A stretch of DNA of 64,000 nucleotides, taken from assembly GCA_025618425.1 (NCBI GenBank), contig CM046841.1, forward strand, positions 8,484,654-8,548,653, read 5' to 3'. Positions within the stretch are counted from its first letter, which is position 1; the number at the start of each line of letters is the position of its first letter. Origin of the DNA: Heliocidaris tuberculata (Eukaryota; Echinodermata; Echinoidea; Camarodonta; Echinometridae). The translations under genes were made by a program, and so were the position numbers. Of this stretch, positions 24,356-34,900 are shown piece by piece. A model generated the notes under the pieces. The model made no database searches and was not told the origin of the DNA. It saw only the letters and a list, made by a program, of their open reading frames with translations.

Positions 24356-24775
24356 AGAGGTGTTGTGGTCTAGTGGATGCGTTACCGGACTGTGCATCAC
24401 ATGGTTGGCGGTTCGAGTCCCACAGTGGCACTAATGTCCTTTGGCAAGACATTAATCTACATTTGCCACTCTCCACCCAGGGCCCCGTTGCATAAAACTT
24501 ACCTTTAACGGTAACTTTGCCATCAATGGTAACTCCCATGGAAACCTTGATTTTGATTGGCTGTTAAGTGATGTTACCATTAATGGTAAGTTTTATGCAA
24601 CAGGGCCCAGGTGAAGTAAATGGGTACCCGGTAGGAAGAAATTCCTTGAATGCTTTAGCGCTTGTTCATGGCAGCTTGGCTAAAGCCGGGATAATAATAT
24701 GATTCTTTGTAAAGCGCAGTATAGAGTATAGTATCTGCGCTATATAAATTGACAATTGTTATTATTATCATTTTT
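24356..24775 (+). mobile_element. tRNA-derived SINE
   Basis: The head has tRNA-type pol III boxes: A box TGGTCTAGTGG (24366-24376) and B box GGTTCGAGTCC (24410-24420). The body runs through GTGAAGTAAATGGGTACCCG and GGCTAAAGCCGGGATAATA and ends GCGCTATATAAATTGACA plus (TTA)n. It is split by a palindromic MITE. Confidence 0.85.
24480..24609. mobile_element. Palindromic MITE nested in the SINE
   Basis: GGGCCCCGTTGCATAAAACT at the left and AGTTTTATGCAACAGGGCCC at the right, with inner TGGTAACTCCC/ATGGTAA repeats. The SINE reads continuously once it is removed. Confidence 0.75.
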
Positions 24776-25024
24776 GTTTTTTCTAGAAAACGAACGAAAA
24801 CGAACAAAAACGAACGTGAAAATAAAACTATGAAAGAAAATTAAAGAAAAATAAACATTACAAAACAAATTCCTTAATTCTTTTAATTATAGCGCCCGAT
24901 AAATGTGTTCTTTTGACCCAAATTATCAACATCATGATGGTGTTACCGATTAAAGCCTTCAATATTGTGAAAACACTCATTTTGAATCACAATTACATTC
25001 TTATCCTGTCTAGTTTAGTTATCC

Positions 25025-26215
25025 CATATGTAGGGGCGGCAGAGCGTCTTTCAAAGTGGAGGGGGGGTGTACACTGGCGGATCCAGGATTTCTTGAGGGA
25101 GGGAGCCCAATATTCACAAAATTTTCTGACAAGCAAAAAAAAAAAAAAAGGTCCTCAGCATTTTTGGGCCCTTTTTTGGTCCCAGGGGAGGGGGCCCGGG
25201 CCCCCGGCCCCCCCCCCCTGGATCCGCCACTGGGGGTGGACCAGCAAAAAGGGCACCTATAAAAGGGGTGAACATAAAGCGAAAAAATACCATTTTGTGA
25301 TATTGGTATTGCCCTACAGTCTAATGAATACATTATCAAGCATCGTCTTCTTCATTTTTATTGTGGTTCTGGACACTGCTTCAGCTTCCCTTTAGCAGTT
25401 GTGTGTAATGATCTAATGATGCGAGCGAAGCGAGCGAGCAAAATTTTTAGGACCCTTTTTTACATGCGATCTGCACGATTTCATTATAACAGTGAGCGAA
25501 CGAGTTGGGGAAAAATTTTGAGAAAATATTCCCCTTATTTGGTGTAAATAATGGTACATTCGAGCAAGAGAATTAAGAAATCCTTTGCTGGGGGGGGGGG
25601 GCGGGGTGTGGGCATGGGTATTGTGCCCCTCTTGCCTCCAGCTCCACTGCCATACTTTGTAGTTGTATAATGATTATGGGTACCTGTTACTTTATAAAGC
25701 CGCACCGATTCTTTCAAGATAGATAAGGCTCTTTTTGAAAGAAACAGTGGGAAATATAGGTAAGAGGGGGCACTTATCAGAAGAGGAAAGAGCGCTTATT
25801 AGAGGTGGAAAGGGGTACTTATAAGAGGTGAAAAGAGGCACTTATGAGAAGAGGAAAAGGGCACATATTAGACAGGAAAAGGGGCACTTATCAGAAGTAA
25901 AGAGGGGGCTCTTATTAGAAAAGAAAAGGGGCATCTATCAGAAGTAAACTAAAAATGCACTTATCAAAGAAAGAAAAAGGCACATAATTTAGAGAGAAAA
26001 ATGGGCAATCATTAGATTTGAAAAGGGGCACTTATCAGAATAAGGAGAAACAATGGCACTTATCAGAAGGGGAAAGGGCACCTATTAGAAAGGGAAATTG
26101 CACTTTTAGTAGTAATAGTCACTTAGAGAAAAAGAGGCATTTTCAGAAATAAAAAGGGTACTTTTGGGGAACTTAAAAAAGTGAGGGGGCACTGTGCCCT
26201 TCCTGTCCTCTCCCG
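25025..26215. mobile_element. Right arm of the large inverted repeat
   Basis: It starts GGCGGCAGAGCGTCTTTCAA, passes GCGAGCGAAGCGAGCGAGC, then runs through many AAAAGGGGCACTTATCAGA units (25,757-26,200) to GTGAGGGGGCACTGTGCCC, mirroring the left arm. It is interrupted by a hAT-like MITE at 25,072-25,232. Confidence 0.65.
25072..25232. mobile_element. hAT-like MITE with 8-bp duplication
   Basis: CACTGGCGGATCCAGG ... CCTGGATCCGCCACTG, flanked by GGGGTGTA and GGGGTGGA (7 of 8 identical). The interior has TTTTCTGACAAGCAAAAA and G/C runs. Confidence 0.75.
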
Positions 26216-26219
26216 GGAG

Positions 26220-28690
26220 CGCCGCCTCTGCTCATAATTGTTAATAGAGTGTTGTGTACAATTAGATAAGGGATTAAATCAAATAAAGTGACCAAATGCA
26301 ATATGCAGGCCCGTAACTAGGGGGGTTCAGGGGGTTCGCCGCCCCCCCCCCCCCCCCCCCCCCGTTGGCGAGCAGAGGTCCGCTTTAAAAAAAAAAAAGC
26401 CAGGGGAGAGATGATAGAAAGGGAAAATCAACGTGATAAAATATCGGTCTTTCCGTCTATTTTAATACATTTTATTTCGATTTTGTCCCTTAACTTCCTA
26501 ATCTGGAAAATCTATAATTAATCAATGTTGTCTTTCAACATTCCTTTTATACATTATGCCATGTTGCAATCGATTTTTTTCAAAGCGTCATTCAAATAAT
26601 TATTCAAATTCGTTTGTAGGTCCATGGCAGGCCTGTATAACGGGGGCGTGGGGGGGGGGGTTCGAACACCCCCTCCCCCAAGCTGGCGAGCAGATATCTG
26701 CTTGAACAGCAACAAAAAAGAATCATATAAGGCGAAAAATTCTCCAAAGTGACATCAGAATAGTGATTTTAAGGTTAAAAATTTTAAAACTTTTCCATAC
26801 CAACTGGCTTCGATAGGGCAGGGGCGCACAAGGGGGTCATGTGAAAGGGGAGAGAGAGGAAGGCAAGTGGAAAATAATGTGAGATAATATGGTTTCCAGT
26901 CAATTTGAACACTTTTTTTTATTTGCTTTTGTCTTGGAACTTTATAATATTGCTTAGTCATTTATAAGGCCTTGTTAATTTACGTCTTTGGCCATTCATT
27001 TTTCATTTGTCAAAGATTCCCCCCCCCCCTTCTTCTTTCTTTTTGGCAGGGCCGGGGGGGGGGGGGGGGGGCGGGGTTTTATTCCCGCAAAAGCTCATGG
27101 TCACGTTTGACTTATCAAAATTGTGATTATTCATTTATGGATCATAAATATTATATTTTAATATTTGTCAAAATGTAAACTGATTTTTTAATTCAAGTTA
27201 TGTGTAATTTTGTTTTATTCAAAAGACGGATGAACATTTTTGATTTATATGAAAAAAAACTGTAAGTTTTGAGAACTATAACATGAAAGTGTTACACTAT
27301 ATAAAAAACAACCCTTTCTAAAGAAAGAGTAAGTTGAAAATATGAAATTGGTGTATGTGCCATATTGTTGCTCACCTTAGCTCGTAAATGAAGGTGAACA
27401 AAATACCAGTCGACAAAATTAATCATCAAGCCAACGCGCCGGAAGTTTTCCAGCTTTTTGTTTTTTATTTATGTTTTAATGTTTTTATGTTTGATTGATT
27501 GATTTATTGATTTATTCATTTATTCCTTTCTTTCTTTCTTTCTTTCTTTTCTTTTCTTTTCTTTTCTTTTTTTTATTTATCTATCTATTTATTTATTTTT
27601 TTTTTTTTTGGGGGGGGGGCAAACAATCTGAGAGCCCCACCTCAAACGCTTTCATACCTGCTTACAGCCACTGAACTCTATGCCATAGAGTTCAGTGCTT
27701 ACAGCCCTACCCTCCTCGAACAAACACATCCCCCTTTTTTCTCACATATTCAATTATTTATTAATATTTCGAAGAAGCGAAATTTCCAATTCATATCATT
27801 TAAAAATTGCAACATTTGAAGCACGGTTATCATCCACTGATCTGCATCATGCCTCATTAGACCTGAAATATAAGATCATCTCGTTTCTAAATTTTGTAAG
27901 CACGAGCGAAGCGAGCGTGCAATGATTTCTACCCTTTTTGGTATTGAAATTATGTACAGAAATTCCCTTTCTCCTATGGCGCCTATGTGATAGACATTGG
28001 TCTATTAATATACGAGGGAGCGTAGCCACCGATTGAGAATTTCATTTTTTTCCCCTTGAAACTTTGCATTTTAGGGCATTTATAAGTTCCTACCTGAATG
28101 CCTTTTGGCCGGGGGAGGGGGGGGGGGGTGGAAATGACCCCCGTCTGCCCCCCTTCCCAGCGCCTAAAAAGTGTGATCAAGTTGAGCAATATGTGTCTTA
28201 TCCAGTTTGTTTATTGGCTTAAAGAAAATTTTTAAAAAGGCGATGAAAGTGGGAAAATGTATAATAATTTGTTCCCTTGAATTCAAATAGGCCGAGCTAG
28301 AGTTCTCCGTTTGGATTCCCCTAACCGTGAATAGTATCATCTGTCATGCAATGTCTTCAGGAACCATTTCTTAGATGTTTCAAGATAGATGAATAAACTG
28401 TGCATTTGAGGTGGTGGCAATTTACAACTTACTTAAGGAACTCGAGATATACAGTCATCAAACAATTTCGTCATGACACATGATACCATTAGCAAAAATA
28501 ACAAAACCACCTCCCTGATCAAAACTAAGTCACTAAATAATGTGTGATTTTTTTTTATTCGAAAAGGCAAGCATAACAAAGAAACTTCTTCTTCTTCCTC
28601 ACTGATAAATGAGATAAAGTTGAACATTTGTAAAAAAAAAAAATAGAATAACTTTCTTATCAAGTTAGTATTTTATAGGCAACATACTGA
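26220..28690. other. Intergenic DNA before FKBP, no gene seen
   Basis: Long C/G runs at 26,341-26,364 and 27,053-27,072, two related repeats with TGGCGAGCAGA near 26,366 and 26,682, (CTTT)n/T-rich tract at 27,530-27,610, and a 29-bp perfect palindrome CACTGAACTCTATG/CATAGAGTTCAGTG near 27,667. Confidence 0.55.
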
Positions 28691-28895
28691 TGAGCATAAT
28701 GTGTACCGAGTTTGTGGGATACAATTCCGAATTAGTTGCGCGATTTGCAGAACAGCTTGCTTTCTTGTTCAATTCAGTCGAATTCAGGGGAGTACGTGCG
28801 TGCAACTCGTCTAGGATCCGGGTACACGTCCGGCCGGCCGTACTATATACCGTGCATGTGCATATTTTTAGTCGCCGTGATTGAATTCTTCAAAA
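28690..28895 (+). promoter_or_regulatory. Likely FKBP promoter and 5' leader
   Basis: The 200 bp before the FKBP start are richer in CG than their surroundings (several CGTGCG, TCCGGCCGGCCG stretches) and hold a TATA-like CTATATACC about 50 bp before the start codon. No transcription start can be fixed from sequence alone. Confidence 0.4.
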
Positions 28896-28932
28896 ATGGG
28901 TGTTCAAATAGACACAATTAAGGAAGGTGACG
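28896..28932 (+). CDS. FKBP1A: FKBP coding exon 1
   Basis: 37 nt encoding [12 protein letters not shown] plus one base. It ends at a good donor, G|GTAAGT (phase 1). The N-terminus matches the FKBP12 pattern MGVxxxxxxxGD. Confidence 0.94.
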
Positions 28933-31900
28933 GTAAGTTAACTCACTTCATTACTTTTCGCATGGATAAATAAGGGTAATCCGTAATGTGTGAAAAAGTC
29001 ATTAAATGACAACTTAATGAATATTCGACTGCGAGAAAAGCCGGCGAGAAACGTAGAATCTATATAGATTATACTAGTCATGGACCTACTAGTCTAGAGG
29101 TCTAGTATAGGTCTAGTCAAGGACACTCATGATCATGGGCCCTTGCCTATGTGGGACTGTGTCCAACATTCACTGTTGCAGCAGTCAAAAACAGACAACA
29201 AAATTGCTCTAAGCAAGATTTAATTTTCTTAAATTTGCTAGATTACCTGATTCATGGACTCTTCCACTCTTACTGTGCCACAAATTAGGCTATTAGCATG
29301 ATTAGGGATTCAGAATTGAAAGTGAAATTTTAAATAATTATTTTCCTCTCCTGTATAAAGGCTGTATGAATGATCTGGCCTGGAAAAGGGCCTGCTGATA
29401 CACACAATAGCTAGTATTGAAGCCTATTCACCCATAAAAGAGCTAGTCTGAGTACAAGGTTATCTTCAGATAAGCTTGTACATGTATAAGTGGTCAAGGA
29501 TTGTAATTCCGAACAGATTGTATTACCGAACGTGTACAGTTGGGGTCGGGCTAACTCGGCACTAGGGCGAACTCGGCACTGCGCGGTGACTACATTTCGA
29601 GAGTTGAAGTCCACGTTACGCACCGTACCCTTTTTTAGCCTTAAATTTCATGTTTTGCATAATTTTACTTCTTGAAATTGTCAACAATACTTCTTTGATA
29701 ATCATTTTACACATTTATATCAAATAATTTGAATTTAAGTGTTTTGAAATGTGTAATTAAATGCGAAATTCAACACAAGTGTTTGCGATCACTTTAACTC
29801 TCTAGGCTCACTCCGCGGCGATTTTCCGCCAAGGCCGAGTTTGCCCTAGTGCCGAATTAGCCCGCATCTGTACAGTTAAGCGCCTAAAATGGGTTTTCAT
29901 ACGCGTGGGGTTACGAGTATGAAAACCACACTATTGAAACAAAGGTGTCTTTTTTTCCCATAGGTTTCACACGTTCGGAAATACGTCAGTACCTTTTTCA
30001 AAGGACCAAAACGCCGCGTCGTTGGGAAGGGGTTCACTCGGAAGGGAATATCGTATTAAATCTACGTTGTCTTTTAAAAATTCCATCAACTTCTTTTTCT
30101 GTAGGACTTTGAGCATTCATTATGTAAGATTGACGGATATTCGTTTGATATTTTATTTGCTATCGTTGATTTTCTGAAAAGTGTTCGGACACTGGATCAA
30201 CCACCATACAATTGCCATGGCATTGAATGATAACTTGATTCATGATTGGCTGCTGTAGCGCTAGCTACCAGCAGTAGCGTACGGTACACGTGCAGTGCAG
30301 ATGTGTGCTCACTACACAATGAATGTACACCAAGACAAGTATGAAGTAACTTTGTTAATTATTGAGCACTAAGAAGAATGTACAATGCCAACACCAACTT
30401 CTAGCCACCAGCATTTCGCTATAGACATGCGGTGACCTGACACATGCTTGGCGGCAATTGCTCCGGTGACAAATGCTCCGCAAAAAGCGACAATTGCACC
30501 AGTTATACTTATAGACTGAAAATTCTGTCTCTCGTTCGTTAGCCTAGGATCTGCTCTTCACTTAGTTAGAGACAGAGCCGTTATTCGTATGGATATAAAC
30601 GCCTGCCTCAATACTTTGTCCGTAAAATATCTTCTCTTTTCTATTATTAAACCTCCCTCTCTCTCTCTCTCTCCTCATCCTATTCCTTTGTACACCCTCT
30701 TCTTTGTCTTCCTCGCTCTTTTCCTTCCTCTCATGCTATAGTATTAGTCTTCTTTTATCTGTTTATTCTCCTCACTTCTTCTCTTCTCCCCCTCTCTATT
30801 TATCTCATGAAATTGTAACCTAATGAAGTATTACAATCTTTTTTAGAATAGTGCTTCCAGTCATTTTCAGTCTGTTTTCTTTTATTAGGTTTCTTTCCTT
30901 CAATTACGTGTATGTAGCTCTACTATTTGTGTGTAAGACACCCCCTCTTATTTGAATACTTTGTTTTCATGGAATTGCTGACAACATGGAGCCACGGGAA
31001 GAAGAGCCATTGGCTGATCATGTTGAACTATTATCAAATTCCAGTAAAGTGATTTGTGAAAATGGGAATAAGCGGAAAGGTGCAGAACTGTACCATAATT
31101 ATGTAATAACAATAACGGTGTTATTTTTCTTTATTCTTAACCTTTTCTAAAAATCACGTGCATAAATTTTAAATACAAAAAATTATAAGTCACATCACAA
31201 ATTCAACCAAACGATTTCCATGATGCAAACATGTTATATCATATCAATCTTTTTCTGAAAGAACTGTTTTTACAGTTATCTTCATCTTTTTTCAACTAAT
31301 TCTTCTACAAACTGTATTTCCCATGATCCTAACATCATTTTCTACTCGGGTTTCTCTTCTCAAGTGTTATCTCGATTCTAACCAAACTTAAAGATAAATT
31401 GGAGTTCTGGCATGTGATTACACTAACTGGGATCGATATCATTCCTAAAATCAATTTGCGGGATTGATTTCATTCCCAGCTTAAAATTAATTCCACCTTA
31501 CTGATTCACTAAATCGCTTTTAGGATGGAATCAATTTTATCATGAATATATATGAGCGCAAATGAATATTTACGAGCGCACTCATTCCAACCAATCAACG
31601 TACTCAAATTTCAGTCACCGCCCCTCAGTCACCCGACCTAATTCTCTACTTAGCGCGTAGCTAGTGCGCGTTACCTAGCTACTGCATTAATTGCGCGCAC
31701 GCATCTACTGGACATACACAGGGCTAGGGCGTATGGCTAGGGCAATGGGCGTGCAGGCAGGCACAGCGTAGCCGCGCCGAGGTTGGGGCGCGGGCAGGCA
31801 TGCAGTGGAGTGACCGTTTGTGATTGTTAGGAGCGATCCGGATCACTCCCAACCTTAGAATCAATTCAGAGGCTGGAATCAATCCCAAATACCTTAGTGA

Positions 31901-34900
31901 ATCAGTCACTAAAAGCGATATCGCTCTTAGGATGGATATTGTTCCTAAAATTGATTTTTTCTTATTTGGGATTAATTTTAGCTGTTAGTGAATCACCCCC
32001 CAGGTCATCTGATTACAGTTCAAAAGAAACTACAATGTATTTCAAAGCAATTGGGAAAATTAAATTAGATGTACATAAACACAAGTGTCTAGTGTGAGAT
32101 TTGGGGATTATCGAATTGATAAATTTGCCCACGTTCCCCTTAAGGCACTTGCACTGCACACAGAAACGAGTATATGGGACCACAGACAAATCTGGCATGA
32201 ATGTTCGGCCCAAACACTTCAACTATTTCTTGTCATATTTCTAATATAAGGGCATTTGAAGAGCAATCCTTTTCAGAGAACCTTTTTATTATAATATTCA
32301 TCCTAACTGACAAGAAATGAATGAGAAAGCTCACCTTTCCCAGAACTTAAGCTCCTCTTTAACCCTTTCAGGACAGGAGTTATTCAAGGGCTAAATTGAT
32401 CACATTTCATTCTTCAAATTGGCAACAATATTTTTCTTTTAATGCTGCATAGTTGTAATAACATGTAATGTCTTTGAGAACAATATACATGGTTAAGAAT
32501 TTCGTCGAAAAGTTGAAAAAATTGCTAATTTTGATGAAACGCAATGATTTTGAACTTCTCAATGTGTTGCCGATTTAAGGGTTTCGAAGCTTATTCTCAT
32601 TTTTAAAATTCCTGGCATCAAACGCAGTATGATCATGCAACAAAAAATGGACAGCGTGTGTGCAGAAATTTTTGCTCTTTATACTCATGCAGCTTATATA
32701 TTTTTTAGAGTTCTGAATCAAAAGTTATTGAGCCAAACCACAAAATGTGGTCAATTGTCTTGAAAGGGTTAACTACATGTACAATGTACATGTATGATGT
32801 ATCTCAACTATTTTGTATTCATTACTAGGAGAAGATTAAGTGATCATTCTTTTGGGTTACATGTGTAAGGTCAAATGTCAAAGAGGTCAATTACCATGTA
32901 CATGTACATAATTGTAGGCTTTTTACTCTGGTTATCACAATATTTCAAGAACAGTTTGACCCATCAACTGAATTTAGGTGGAGGCATATAGGAGATGCAG
33001 TCGCATTCATCTTGTTTACTCTTATTCTTGTATTTGATATTTAAAATTTGATTTTCATTTTATTTTATAGCAATACTCGCTTCTTTTCTTGAATTTCAGC
33101 AAGCACCTTCCCCAAGAAGGGTCAGACAGTTATTGTCCATTACACAGGTGAGTGAAGTATATTTCTTGTAAATCATGTTTTATATTATTTTCTTTGTATT
33201 AGTCTATCCCACATCCTTTTGTTAATCTCCTTTAATTCAGCTGATGAGTAGCAAGATATCCAGAGTTCTAATTGAGGATCCTTTGTAATTTTTCATTAGA
33301 TAACATAACAGTAACATTCAACAAAGTGAATAAGTAATTGAAATGTCTCTTGAGGTTTGTAGAATGAAAATAAATCTTTTAACCATACAAATGTGTATTT
33401 AATATGTACAGTGCATATAAAAAAAAGTATACCCAACTTTGGATAGCTTCTAAATAAAAATTTATAACCTGTATTGGCTTAAAATTTGTTTTATAGTACA
33501 GAGCAACTTATATTCTGTCAAATGGTATCTTATTCATAACTGTGCTGCAACAGATGACTGAGCAGCAGGCTTTTAAAAAAGTATTGTCAAAATCCTCTTG
33601 TACCAAGTTTGGGCTGAAGCAAGGAATGTGGGTCAAAACCAGTTATGCATGTGTTATTCCAGTTTGAAAACAGTTGCTTAACCCTTTCAAGACAACTGAC
33701 CACATTTTGTGGTTTGGCTCAGTAACTTTTGATTCAGAGCTCTAAAATATATACCAGATACATGAGTAGAAAGAGCAAAAATTTCTGCACACTCTGTATC
33801 CATTTTTGTTGCATGACCATATTGTGTTTGATAACAGGGAATTTTAAAAACAAGAATAAGCTTGAAAATCCTTAAATGGGCAACACATTGAGAGATTCAA
33901 AATCATTGTTTCTTATTGAAATTGGCAATTTTTTCATCTTTTCGACAAAGTTTCTAACCATGTATATTGTTTGCAAAGACATGACACCTTATTAGAACCA
34001 TGTAGCTCTAAAAGAAAAATATCATTGTTGCCAATTTGAAGAACAAAAGGTGATCAATTTAGCTCTTAAATAATTCCTGTCCTGAAAGGGTTAAAGTTAT
34101 TTCAATTGATTTTGTGCATATGAATATAAAAGGTGTTAATGTCAACTCAAACTCAAGAAAAGGCTTATTACAAGCATAATTCATCATATTTTCTTTGCCA
34201 TACTGACACCATCTCGGTTTCATCCGCATCCCTTATTTAAGGAAAGCCTTTTTATTGAGTCATTCAAAATGGACAAAGTTTATTTGGGAAGCTATCTTAT
34301 TTAGGGAAGTCTACTATCAATTACTTTAGTAATTCTCAACACATGTATCCTTCCTTATATTTTTTCCATCTTTTAAGTCAGCAAACCTTTGAGTTCATGC
34401 GCTATTTGAGGAAAACACCTTATGCACCTTATGGAGGTGAAATGGGTCGATGTAGCAAGTTTTTAGTTATCATGAAACAAGAAGTTAAAAGGCTGTTAAA
34501 ATAAATTGAGATTATCATATGGATTGAAACAAGGTCATGTGAAAGCTTAGATACCCTAGATCGCTTTAAGCAATAAAGCATTGAAGCACAAAAGAGAATT
34601 CAACTTTGAAAAGGTTTTTAGCCTGAAGTAACACATTCATATGGCTTGACCCACATTCTTTGCATCAGCCCAAACTTGGTACAAGGAGATTTTGACGACA
34701 CTTTAGTTTTTAAAAACGCCGGTGCTCAGTCATCCGTGGCAGAAAAGTCATGAATTGAGGTATCATTAGACAGAAAACAAGCTACTCGTTGCCTTGAAAT
34801 AGATTTCAAGATCACATTGGTTTATAGCTCTTTCTAATTAGAGGCTATCAAAGTTGGGTATACTTTTTTTTTTTTATATGCACTCTATATCTGATTTCCT

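Noticed and set aside
24362..24432. tRNA gene
   Set aside because: Pol III boxes are present, but the cloverleaf is imperfect and the sequence continues into a SINE body and LINE-like tail.
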